From assembly GCA_030424545.1 (NCBI GenBank), contig JAUHWL010000002.1:338057-402056 (forward strand): a DNA stretch of 64,000 nucleotides, in the 5' to 3' direction. The position numbers were made by a program, and so were the translations under genes. This DNA comes from Bacteroidia bacterium. Lineage in GTDB: Bacteria > Bacteroidota > Bacteroidia > Flavobacteriales > Schleiferiaceae. Shown piece after piece: positions 19,000 through 26,867 of the stretch; the first letter of the stretch is position 1, and each line of letters opens with the position of its first letter. Below the pieces are notes generated by a model. The model saw nothing but the letters and a program-made list of their open reading frames with translations, was not told the DNA's origin and did not search any database.

Positions 19000-19707
19000 T
19001 TAGTTTAAAAGTGCCATTGTTTCTCTAACTAACGAAGTGTTATCAACACCCAAACCTTCTTGCTGATAATGTAATTCGCCTTGCGCGTTAAACACAGTAA
19101 TTATGTTGCTATGCGAAAAATCTAGCGGAGAAATGCGCATGTATTTTACCGCAACAACGTTGCTTAATTCACGTACATCATCCAACGTACCGTGTAGCAA
19201 AATCCACTTGTTATCGCTTAACTGGTTTTCTTCGGCAAAGGTTTTTAATCGTTCAGGCGTATCGTTTTCGGGGTCTATGCTTACCAAAACATAGCGCACA
19301 TTTGGGTTGTTAACCTTTTGCTCAATATTACGCATATCGGCCACCAACCTCGGGCAAGCCGCTTGGCAAGTGGTGTAAATCATGGTGAGCACAAATGGTT
19401 TTCCGGCCAATTCATCTAGCGTTATTTCTTGGTTGTTTTGAGTGGTCCATGTAGAAGTAAGGTTAAAAATAGAAAGATCGCTTACCGCATTTGGATCAGC
19501 CAATTCTGGAGTTTCAATGGTTTCAGCATCTACCAGTTTCATTTTACAAACAGGACAAGTGCCGGGTTCAGTATAGGTCTTATCATCTTCGCAAAACATG
19601 GGGCAAACGTAGGTAGTTTCTTGGGCCGCTTCGGGCGAAGATTGACAACTTATAGAAACCATGAGCGTACTTAAAATTAGCGATAGGGCAAGCAGAAACT
19701 GTTTCAT
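19000..19707 (-). CDS. SCO1/SenC lipoprotein with N-terminal metal-binding domain
   Basis: This 235-residue lipoprotein has its lipobox cysteine at residue 21 (SISC). Residues 33-58 form a cysteine-rich module with two CPxxC-like pairs (YVCPMFCEDD and GTCPVCKMKL), resembling the heavy-metal-binding domain of copper proteins. Residues about 85-235 are an SCO/thioredoxin-like domain with the copper-binding CxxxC (C114-QAA-C118) and a distal histidine in DFSHSN. SCO proteins deliver or reduce copper for cuproenzymes such as cytochrome oxidase. As the last gene of the nirK operon, 6 bases after nirV, it most plausibly serves maturation of the copper nitrite reductase. That role is inferred from position. 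Confidence 0.9.
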   Translation of the reverse strand: MKQFLLALSLILSTLMVSISCQSSPEAAQETTYVCPMFCEDDKTYTEPGTCPVCKMKLVDAETIETPELADPNAVSDLSIFNLTSTWTTQNNQEITLDELAGKPFVLTMIYTTCQAACPRLVADMRNIEQKVNNPNVRYVLVSIDPENDTPERLKTFAEENQLSDNKWILLHGTLDDVRELSNVVAVKYMRISPLDFSHSNIITVFNAQGELHYQQEGLGVDNTSLVRETMALLN

Positions 19708-19713
19708 ATGATT

Positions 19714-20487
19714 TTATTTTTTAATGCTTTTCGCACAACGAAATCCTAAGTTTTGGATGCAATAATTGGCTTTAATGCTTCCCCGAAAAGCGTAGCGCAT
19801 AAAGGCGGCATAATTCATTAAGTCGGTTGCGTTTACCGAGCCTGCCGCACAAAACAATTGGCGGTCTGTTTCGCCATCTTTTCGGCTTTCGCCAGAAATT
19901 AAAACTGAGTTAAAATCAGAGGTCCATTCCCACACAAGGCCGTGCATATCCCAAATTCCGTAGTAATTTTTATAGGTGCTTTTTATGGGCAATGTGGCCG
20001 TTTTCGGTTTTTCGTAGCTGCTTACAATTCGTTGATTAAATAAACTGTCTTTTTGCGCGTTGGCCTTTGTTTCGCTGGCCATAGCGGCATATTCCCACTC
20101 ATTCATGCTGGCCAATCGTTTACCCTGGCAAGCACAATATTCTTTGGCGGCATACCAAGATATAGTTGTGACTGGGGCATTGGGCAGCATGTTTTCACCT
20201 AAAGTGGTGTCGTTTTTCCATTGGCGCAAATAGCCATCATCAGCAAAAAGCTTTATTACATTTTGCTTTTGCCATTTGGGGTATTTTTTTACAAAGTCTA
20301 GGTATTGCTGGTTGGTTACAAGGTGCTCATCTAATAAAAATTCAGGGATGTACACTGCTGCGCCATCAACACCATAAAGGGGGACAAATGTCCCCCCTTT
20401 TATTGGTTTTACTTCCGTTTTTTCTTGCGCCCAAATTTGGGTTACAAAGAAAGAAGCGGCTATCAATAGATATAAATGAATGCGCAT
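19714..20487 (-). CDS. nirV: NirV-like SUMF1/FGE-domain protein
   Basis: A 257-residue exported protein with a signal peptide (MRIHLYLLIAASFFVTQIWA) and a formylglycine-generating-enzyme-type (FGE-sulfatase, SUMF1) domain. Visible marks are KGGTFVPLYG, LVTNQQYLDFV, NAPVTTISWYAAKEYC, GKRLASMNEWEYAA, GIWDMHGLVWEWTSDF and a final NLGFRCAKS. Proteins of this kind sit beside copper nitrite reductase genes as NirV in several denitrifiers. Their exact function is not settled. It starts one base after the nirK stop codon, so the two are certainly co-transcribed. A strong G/C-rich hairpin occurs at 20376-20400 inside its early coding region. Confidence 0.85.
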   Translation of the reverse strand: MRIHLYLLIAASFFVTQIWAQEKTEVKPIKGGTFVPLYGVDGAAVYIPEFLLDEHLVTNQQYLDFVKKYPKWQKQNVIKLFADDGYLRQWKNDTTLGENMLPNAPVTTISWYAAKEYCACQGKRLASMNEWEYAAMASETKANAQKDSLFNQRIVSSYEKPKTATLPIKSTYKNYYGIWDMHGLVWEWTSDFNSVLISGESRKDGETDRQLFCAAGSVNATDLMNYAAFMRYAFRGSIKANYCIQNLGFRCAKSIKK

Positions 20488-20488
20488 T

Positions 20489-21934
20489 TTATTTGCTTGC
20501 TCTCACTTTAGCTACCATGGCAGGAGTAACTTCTACATCGCTACCATTCATTTCTTGATAAATATAAGTAAGTACGTTTGCGGCTTGTTCATCTGTTAAA
20601 ACTTGGCCGGGCATCATACTGTTATACACAGTTCCGTTAACCGTAATTTCTCCTGTTAATCCGTGAAGTACTACATCAATTGCACGGTTTACATCAGCTT
20701 GCATGTAATCTGAATTTGCCAACGGAGGGAATGCTCCTGGTATACCTTGGCCTTCGCCTTGGTGACAAGCAAAACATGTTCTTGAATACACGCGTTTTCC
20801 CATTTCTATACGTTCTGCTGCACTACCTGCTTCTGGTGCTGCGGGTGCATCTGGGGTAACTTGTATAGTACCACCTTCTGGGTGATAAATACCTTCTTGT
20901 AACGTACCTGTATATATGGCGCTGCTATCTTTTCCAGCAACTTTTAACATTCCTAAAGCACCTTTGTTAAATGCTCTAAAGATGGAGTGATCTACCAAAA
21001 TAAATGTTCCAGGAACATCAACTCTAAATTCTACTATGGCAGCACCACCTGCAGGAATTAAAGTTGTTTGTACATCTTTATTAATTATAGAACCGCCTTC
21101 AACATGAACTTTGTCGAAAATTTCGCCAATAACATGGAAAGAAGAAACCAAGTTAGGGCCACCATTACCTACATATAAACGAACGGTTTCGCCTACTTCT
21201 GCGGTTATGGCATTATCGCCTGTTAAGGCACCTACTTTACCATTAAACACTACGTAATCTGCATCCTCTTCAACTGCTTTTTTCATATCAAAAGGTTGTA
21301 GACCTGGTTCACCATAATCTCCTTTGGTGTAAAAGTCTCCTTGCATGATGTAGTACTCCTTGTCCACTTTTGGTAAACCACCTGCGGGCTCAACCAATAT
21401 TAAACCGTACATACCGTTGGCAATGTGCATACCTACAGGAGCAGTTGCACAATGGTAAACATACAAGCCTGGGTTTAGTGTTTTAAAAGAGAATGTTTTT
21501 TGTTGGCCCGGAGCCACAAAACTAGATTCTGCACCACCACCTGGACCGGTAACAGCATGTAAATCTATATTGTGCGGCAATTTGTTGTCAGGGTGATTTT
21601 TAAGTGTAAATTCAACTTCGTCACCAACACGTGTGCGAATGAAACTTCCTGGAACAGAACCCCCAAAAGTCCAATACACGTATTTTACACCATCGGTCAT
21701 TTCGCCTTCTTCTTCCAAGATTTCCATGTCCACTTTTAATTTTTTGGCGCTGCGATCACCAATAGGAGCAGGAACATGTGGCGGTGCAGTTAATTCTGCT
21801 TGTACCACGCCATTTGTTTTTACGGTCAAAGCATTTTCTTTTTTGGGCTTATCATTGCCGCAAGACACCAAAATGGCGGTACTTGCTAAACAAATCATGC
21901 CTTGTTTAATCGTTAATAAGAAGCGGTTGTTCAT
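20489..21934 (-). CDS. nirK: Copper nitrite reductase NirK fused to cytochrome c
   Basis: This 481-residue enzyme reduces nitrite to nitric oxide. A lipobox (ILVSC, Cys25) suggests a lipoprotein. Two cupredoxin domains (about 60-335) carry all ligands. Type 1 copper has His121, Cys162, His170 and Met175; type 2 copper has His126, His161 and His316. The catalytic Asp124 and His267 are also present. A linker rich in Ala/Pro/Glu (about 355-375) leads to a cytochrome c domain with C387-FAC-H391, so electrons can reach the copper site within one chain, as in Ralstonia-type three-domain enzymes. It lies in an operon with an outer-membrane barrel upstream and nirV and SCO downstream, with gaps of 14 and 1 bases. 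Confidence 0.96.
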   Translation of the reverse strand: MNNRFLLTIKQGMICLASTAILVSCGNDKPKKENALTVKTNGVVQAELTAPPHVPAPIGDRSAKKLKVDMEILEEEGEMTDGVKYVYWTFGGSVPGSFIRTRVGDEVEFTLKNHPDNKLPHNIDLHAVTGPGGGAESSFVAPGQQKTFSFKTLNPGLYVYHCATAPVGMHIANGMYGLILVEPAGGLPKVDKEYYIMQGDFYTKGDYGEPGLQPFDMKKAVEEDADYVVFNGKVGALTGDNAITAEVGETVRLYVGNGGPNLVSSFHVIGEIFDKVHVEGGSIINKDVQTTLIPAGGAAIVEFRVDVPGTFILVDHSIFRAFNKGALGMLKVAGKDSSAIYTGTLQEGIYHPEGGTIQVTPDAPAAPEAGSAAERIEMGKRVYSRTCFACHQGEGQGIPGAFPPLANSDYMQADVNRAIDVVLHGLTGEITVNGTVYNSMMPGQVLTDEQAANVLTYIYQEMNGSDVEVTPAMVAKVRASK

Positions 21935-21948
21935 TTCGAAATTTTTAT

Positions 21949-23277
21949 TTAGGGGTTAGTAAAACTTGTTTTAAATACAATTAAATCTACGTTTAACATG
22001 AGCCATGCCCAATTTTGTAAACTTTTAGGGTTGCTTACTTCTTTTGCAAGATTCATGCTTTCCGTGGCAAATAGCTGCGAATATCCTCCAACAAGTGTAA
22101 CACCTGTCATTAATTTGTAGTTGAAAGAAATATCTATTTCAGTACCTAGCATTCTCGAAGCATTTTGTCCTTTTTCATTAACTATCTGGGCGGCAGAATT
22201 AAATCCATGAAGCCCAACGCGCATAGAATATTTGTCGGTAAAGATATGAGAGAAACCAGCATAAATATCAATTAATCCAACATTGCTTGCATAGTTTCCC
22301 ACATAGAAATAATCCATATATCCGTAATAACCATGATTGGTTCCGTAGAGTGGTGCAAAAGCATTTTCTGTGGATGAATTATTTTTCATGTTATTGCCTG
22401 ATAAATAATCAAGACCTGCAAAAAGTGCTGTTTTTTTCGTGATTTTATAGTTTGCTGAAAGGGAGGCCATGTAGGCTTCTACGGAGTTTTCTGATTGATT
22501 TAATCCTGTTTGGAAATAAAACAATCCATGCATTTTTAGTTTTGATTTTTCATAAAAGAGATTGGCACCAAGTGTTTGCATATTGCTAATCTTCCATGTG
22601 TTTTGTACAGTGTCTATACCACTCTGAAAGCCTGTATTCATAATAAGAGCTGTAATTTTTAAAGGCTCTGAAAGTTGGTAAGAAAACCAACCAAATTCCA
22701 TGTGTTGATATGGCTGACCTGTAGTATAAAAGTAAGTCTGTGTTTTTGTTTCGCTGTTTGCGTTGTACGCTAATCCAATGTGTCCTTTAAATTTATTTTT
22801 TTCAAATTTTGTAAGCAAAAGATCATGATATCTTCCTGATACATGCCAGTCCAATCCACCAAGAATTCTTTCCGCATCATATATTAAAGCTTGCCTTCCA
22901 ATTACAAAACTCCAATAATCATTTAGGCTAAGTTTTGCCCAAGCCTCGTTTAGCATAAAACCACCTTGCAATTCGCTTTGCGGTTGTTGCCCCCATACGC
23001 CAACACTTTGCCCTGCTATACCTAAGCTTACTTTTTTAGAAATGTAAGAGGCTTTTATGCGAGATCTATTGTTTATATAAAAGGCCGGATTTTGTCCTTC
23101 AGCAATTAAAGTTCCTTGTCCGTTTCTAAATTCTGCACGTGGCCTAATTTGAATACCGACATCAAATTTTTGTGTTTTTTCTTGCGCGCGCAATGGCGGC
23201 ACGAAAAAAACCAAGGCAAGTAAAAATAAGGCTAAGGGTGCTATTTTGTTTGAATGGTAAGAATAAATGTTAGTCAT
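21949..23277 (-). CDS. Outer-membrane beta-barrel protein, alginate-export (AlgE-like) type
   Basis: A 442-residue outer-membrane protein with a signal sequence ending ...PPLRAQ. The body begins VGIQIRPRAEFRNGQG and continues with NNRSRIKASYISKKVSLGIAGQ and FVIGRQALIYDAERILGGLDW. This is the pattern of Alginate_exp-domain porins in Bacteroidota. Alternating amphipathic strands run to the C-terminus, which ends in ...VFKTSFTNP. As the first gene of the nirK operon, 14 bases before nirK, it may provide nitrite or other small-ion passage through the outer membrane. That function is an inference from context; alginate transport itself is not implied. Confidence 0.83.
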   Translation of the reverse strand: MTNIYSYHSNKIAPLALFLLALVFFVPPLRAQEKTQKFDVGIQIRPRAEFRNGQGTLIAEGQNPAFYINNRSRIKASYISKKVSLGIAGQSVGVWGQQPQSELQGGFMLNEAWAKLSLNDYWSFVIGRQALIYDAERILGGLDWHVSGRYHDLLLTKFEKNKFKGHIGLAYNANSETKTQTYFYTTGQPYQHMEFGWFSYQLSEPLKITALIMNTGFQSGIDTVQNTWKISNMQTLGANLFYEKSKLKMHGLFYFQTGLNQSENSVEAYMASLSANYKITKKTALFAGLDYLSGNNMKNNSSTENAFAPLYGTNHGYYGYMDYFYVGNYASNVGLIDIYAGFSHIFTDKYSMRVGLHGFNSAAQIVNEKGQNASRMLGTEIDISFNYKLMTGVTLVGGYSQLFATESMNLAKEVSNPKSLQNWAWLMLNVDLIVFKTSFTNP

Positions 23278-23375
23278 AAAAACCGAATATAATTATTGAT
23301 ATTATTCTTTACAAATGTTGTTTATCGCAGAAAGTCCAATTATGATGTTAAAGCATGTTATTATCTGATTTGGCT

Positions 23376-23403
23376 CAAATTTACGGCATATAAAAATGGC
23401 AAA
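23376..23403 (-). promoter_or_regulatory. Candidate promoter of the nirK operon
   Basis: On the minus strand, TTTG (23403-23400) is followed after 16 bases by TAAATTTG (23383-23376), an exact TAnnTTTG. The spacing is slightly short for the -33/-7 pair of Bacteroidota promoters. The site is about 100 bases upstream of the first gene's ATG. I could not find a convincing FNR/NnrR-type palindrome beside it. Confidence 0.35.
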
Positions 23404-23474
23404 TACTGTTTTATTTTAATCCAGCAATCGTAAACAAATTGTCGATATTTGGACACTCATTAATCTATTTAAAC

Positions 23475-24566
23475 ATGCAGTTTGATTCAAAAAACTTTTC
23501 TCTAACAATTATAGATTTAATCATAAAAATTGGTTTTATCATTGTTTTAGGGATTGCGGCCTTTGATATTTTATCTCCTTTTATAACGCTTATTGTTTGG
23601 TCATTAATTTTCACAATTACGTTGGTGCCCTTGCACAATAGGCTTTCTAGGTGGTTTGGCAATAGCCGAAAAATTGCAGCTTCATTAATAACCATAGTGT
23701 TTCTAGCTATAATTATTGGGCCTTTTGGATTTATCGTTTCTTCTTTAATTGAGAACTTAAAAGAAGTAAAAGAGCAAATTAATATAGAAGCCATTGCCCA
23801 ATGGCATCCTGATGAAAAGATAAAAGAATGGCCTTTTGTTGGCGGTAAAGTATTTGGTTTAATGCAAGAGTTTGCAGATAACAGAGAGTCTTTTATTGAA
23901 AACCACCAAGACAAAATAATTTCTTTTGGTGAGTTTATTCTAGTTACCATAACCTCGGCTGGTAAGAGTGTTTTGCTTTTTGTTTCTGCCATGTTGATTT
24001 CTGGATTTTTGCTAATGTTTACAGAAGAAAGGCAATCGTTAGGAGTACGCATTGCTAAAAAATTAGCAGGAGATAAAGGTGTTGGATTTGCCACCTTAAG
24101 CGAAAATACAGTCCGATCTGTTGTTACGGGGGTTTTGGGAGTTGCCGTAATTCAAGCGTTGTTAGCAGGTATTGGCTTTTTTATTATGGATATACCTTAT
24201 GCAGGCGTTTGGACTTTGGTTGCTTTGTTTTTAGCCATTATACAAATAGGTGTGGGCCCAATAGTTATTGGAGCAGTTGTTTACGGTTTTATGTATCATG
24301 ATATTACACCTGCCGTTTTGTTTTTAATATGGAACATTCTTGTTACCCTGAGTGATAATGTGCTAAAACCCATTTTAATGGGACGAGGTTTAGGTGTGCC
24401 CATGTTGGTTATTTTTATTGGCGCCATTGGTGGCATGTTGCACAACGGTATTTTAGGTTTGTTTCTTGGTCCTGTAATTCTAGCGTTATCGTATAAACTA
24501 TTTACAAGTTGGTTAGAAGAAGGAAAAAACGTTTCTGAAATAGTATTTGAAGAAGAAAAGGCGTAA
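23475..24566 (+). CDS. AI-2E family transporter (PerM/YdiK-like)
   Basis: This inner-membrane protein of 363 residues has about eight hydrophobic segments. Family marks include the paired N-terminal helices, the cytoplasmic or periplasmic stretch ENLKEVKEQINIEAIAQWHP, and the late block VGPIVIGAVVYGF followed by LKPILMGRGLGVPMLVIFIG. This last block is diagnostic of AI-2E/UPF0118 proteins. Despite the family name, most members have no demonstrated autoinducer role, and some act as sodium/proton antiporters. The frame opens 12 codons earlier at TTG 23439, but the ATG at 23475 is chosen. It diverges from the nirK operon and converges on the DUF1801 gene. Confidence 0.88.
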   Translation: MQFDSKNFSLTIIDLIIKIGFIIVLGIAAFDILSPFITLIVWSLIFTITLVPLHNRLSRWFGNSRKIAASLITIVFLAIIIGPFGFIVSSLIENLKEVKEQINIEAIAQWHPDEKIKEWPFVGGKVFGLMQEFADNRESFIENHQDKIISFGEFILVTITSAGKSVLLFVSAMLISGFLLMFTEERQSLGVRIAKKLAGDKGVGFATLSENTVRSVVTGVLGVAVIQALLAGIGFFIMDIPYAGVWTLVALFLAIIQIGVGPIVIGAVVYGFMYHDITPAVLFLIWNILVTLSDNVLKPILMGRGLGVPMLVIFIGAIGGMLHNGILGLFLGPVILALSYKLFTSWLEEGKNVSEIVFEEEKA

Positions 24567-24600
24567 ATACCTTATTTAATAATACGCTAAGTGGCAATTA

Positions 24601-25029
24601 TCACAAGGTTTTTGAAAGGCCTAAATCCGGAAGATGCTTTATTTTATGATACGTTAATGCTGCTTTAATACATTGTTTCAACTCTTTTTCTGGTAGGTCA
24701 TCTTTAAGTTGAAATACTATGGCTCTTTTCCCCTCAAAACAAAAGGTGTTTTTATATACCGTTTTAAACGTCTCTACTAGGCGACTTGTACACTTAAAAT
24801 ATAGAGCATATTGATTGGGTGTTTTTTGTTTCCAATCCATTCTTACGGTGCTTCCAATCTTAGTGAGGTAGCTGGGTTCTCCCCATTTTAACGTTTCTTC
24901 CAATGCATTTATTTCTACCGTTTCTTGGGCTGTTTCAATCACCAGTTTGCGCAATTTTAAAAGTTTGCTTTTTACAGTTACGGGGTATTTGTTAAAAACC
25001 AATTCTACTGCTGGGTTCGATTTTAGCAT
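24601..25029 (-). CDS. DUF1801 (YdhG-like) protein
   Basis: A 142-residue cytoplasmic protein whose whole length is a DUF1801 domain. Typical segments are LRKLVIETAQETVEINALEETLKWGEPSYL, where the KWGxPxY core is the family hallmark, and YALYFKCTSRLVETFKTVY. No catalytic residues are known for the family; members are small alpha/beta proteins related to the YdhG/iron-chaperone frataxin-like group. It is convergent with the AI-2E gene (35 bases apart) and divergent from the SulP gene. Confidence 0.85.
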   Translation of the reverse strand: MLKSNPAVELVFNKYPVTVKSKLLKLRKLVIETAQETVEINALEETLKWGEPSYLTKIGSTVRMDWKQKTPNQYALYFKCTSRLVETFKTVYKNTFCFEGKRAIVFQLKDDLPEKELKQCIKAALTYHKIKHLPDLGLSKTL

Positions 25030-25189
25030 ACATTATTCTCTTTAACTAAGATAAGGGAGTATTAATTGTTAAAAGGTTAAAAGTAAAGAGATTGCATGTA
25101 GAATAACCGGAATGATCTCTTCATTTTTTTAAATAGCGCAATTCTACATCTATTCATAATTCAATGAACTACGCTTTTATTGAATTGCT

Positions 25190-25197
25190 TAGTTTCG
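25190..25197 (+). promoter_or_regulatory. Probable -7 element (TAGTTTCG) for the SulP gene
   Basis: TAGTTTCG, one base off TAnnTTTG, is followed by CGCC and lies 21 bases before the SulP ATG. Position and sequence closely parallel the elements at 5588 and 14547. Confidence 0.33.
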
Positions 25198-25218
25198 CGC
25201 CCCTTTTAAAAAGGCAGT

Positions 25219-26820
25219 ATGAAAAATTTTGTAGAGAAAAGATTAGGCAACGCCAAAGACGATATTTTAAGTGGTTTAACCGTTGCGCTTGCCCTTGTTC
25301 CTGAGGCTGTTGCATTTGCCTTTGTGGCAGGCGTAGATCCACTAGTTGGTCTTTATGCCGCGTTTATGATTGGATTAATTACCTCTATTTTTGGAGGTAG
25401 GCCAGGCATGATTTCTGGTGCAACCGGAGCGTTGGCCGTAGTAATGGTTACGTTGGTTGCCCAGGGCAATGATATGGGCAATGAGGGCGAAAACCTCGGG
25501 CTGTATTATCTCTTCGCCACTGTTATTTTAATGGGAATCATACAGATGTTGGCGGGTGTTTTAAAACTGGGCAAATTTGTACGTCTTATTCCGCAACCGG
25601 TAATGATGGGTTTTGTAAACGGTTTGGCTATTGTGATTTTTGTATCTCAATTGGGCATGTTTACAGAAGTGGTAGATGGTGAAAAAACATGGCTTAGTGG
25701 TAATGATTTAATGATGATGCTCGGTTTAGTGGCCTTAACGATGGGCATTATGCTAGGCCTGCCAAAGCTCACCAAAAAAGTACCCGAAGCTTTAGCAGCA
25801 ATCGTGGTGGTAAGTTTAATAGTCATTTTTGCCAACTTAGATGTGGCCACCGTGGGCAGCTTTATTAAAGATGGCGGGGGCGAAGGTTTAAAAGGAGGAT
25901 TGCCCACTTTTCAATGGGATATTTTTTCTAAAATCCCCATGAATTTAGAAACGCTTTATTTTATTTTTCCTTATGCGCTAATTCTTGCTGCTATTGGATT
26001 AATTGAGTCTTTAATGACTTTAAACCTGATTGATGATTTAACCGAAACTAGAGGGAACAGCAATCGTGAATGTTTAGCGCAAGGAGGTGCAAACATAGTT
26101 ACAGGTCTTTTTGGAGGCATGGGAGGATGTGCCATGATTGGGCAATCTATCATCAACATTAAATCGGGCGGGCGAGGAAGATTGTCTGGAATTGTTGCAG
26201 CGGTTACGCTTTTAATGTTTATCCTTTTTGCAAGCACATATATAGAAATGGTGCCCATTGCAGCTTTGGTGGGGGTAATGTTTATGGTGGTTATTGGCAC
26301 ATTTGCGTGGAGTAGCTTCCGCATTCTTGGTAAAATTCCTGTTGCTGATGCCTTTGTATTAATACTGGTTTCTGGCCTTACCGTTGTGTTTGATTTGGCC
26401 ATTGCTGTATTTGTTGGTGTAATTGTTAGTGCATTGGTATTTTCTTGGGAAAATGCTAAAAAAATTCGTGCACGAAAAAGTATAAAAGCAGATGGAACAA
26501 AGGTTTACGAAATATGGGGCCCGTTATTTTTTGGCTCGATAAAAGCATTCAGCGAAAAATTTGATGTTAAAGGTGACCCAGAAAACGTAGAAATAGATTT
26601 TGTTGAATGTCGTGTGTCTGACCATTCGGGATTAGAAGCTTTGTTTCAATTGGTCACTAAATACCATAACGCCAATAAAAAGGTTACTTTAAAACATTTA
26701 AGTCCAGAGTGTAATCAATTGTTGCGTAAAGCTAGTCCGCTTTTTCATGATATTATAGAAGAAGATATTGATGATCCTCGTTACCATTTGGCGATAGATC
26801 CTGAAGCTTTTAAAGCATAA
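25219..26820 (+). CDS. SulP-family anion permease with STAS domain
   Basis: A 533-residue inner-membrane transporter of the SLC26/SulP family, which carries sulfate, bicarbonate or other anions, often with sodium. The opening KDDILSGLTVALALVPEAVAFAF and PLVGLYAAFMIGLITSIFGG contain the conserved TM1-TM2 region, and GATGALAVVMV the TM3 region. Ten to fourteen hydrophobic segments run to about residue 410. The C-terminal ~110 residues form a cytoplasmic STAS domain (VEIDFVECRVSDHSGLEAL). Bicarbonate or sulfate cannot be distinguished by eye. It is a single gene with its own promoter-like sequence; the PBP gene starts 47 bases after it. Confidence 0.9.
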   Translation: MKNFVEKRLGNAKDDILSGLTVALALVPEAVAFAFVAGVDPLVGLYAAFMIGLITSIFGGRPGMISGATGALAVVMVTLVAQGNDMGNEGENLGLYYLFATVILMGIIQMLAGVLKLGKFVRLIPQPVMMGFVNGLAIVIFVSQLGMFTEVVDGEKTWLSGNDLMMMLGLVALTMGIMLGLPKLTKKVPEALAAIVVVSLIVIFANLDVATVGSFIKDGGGEGLKGGLPTFQWDIFSKIPMNLETLYFIFPYALILAAIGLIESLMTLNLIDDLTETRGNSNRECLAQGGANIVTGLFGGMGGCAMIGQSIINIKSGGRGRLSGIVAAVTLLMFILFASTYIEMVPIAALVGVMFMVVIGTFAWSSFRILGKIPVADAFVLILVSGLTVVFDLAIAVFVGVIVSALVFSWENAKKIRARKSIKADGTKVYEIWGPLFFGSIKAFSEKFDVKGDPENVEIDFVECRVSDHSGLEALFQLVTKYHNANKKVTLKHLSPECNQLLRKASPLFHDIIEEDIDDPRYHLAIDPEAFKA

Positions 26821-26867
26821 AAATGCGAAATTGGTTTGTATTGCGTTTATTCTCCTAATACAATAAA

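Noticed and set aside
23278..23474. FNR/NnrR-type palindrome upstream of the nirK operon
   Set aside because: No TTGAT-N4-ATCAA-like or similar inverted repeat stands out; only a promoter-like pair was found.
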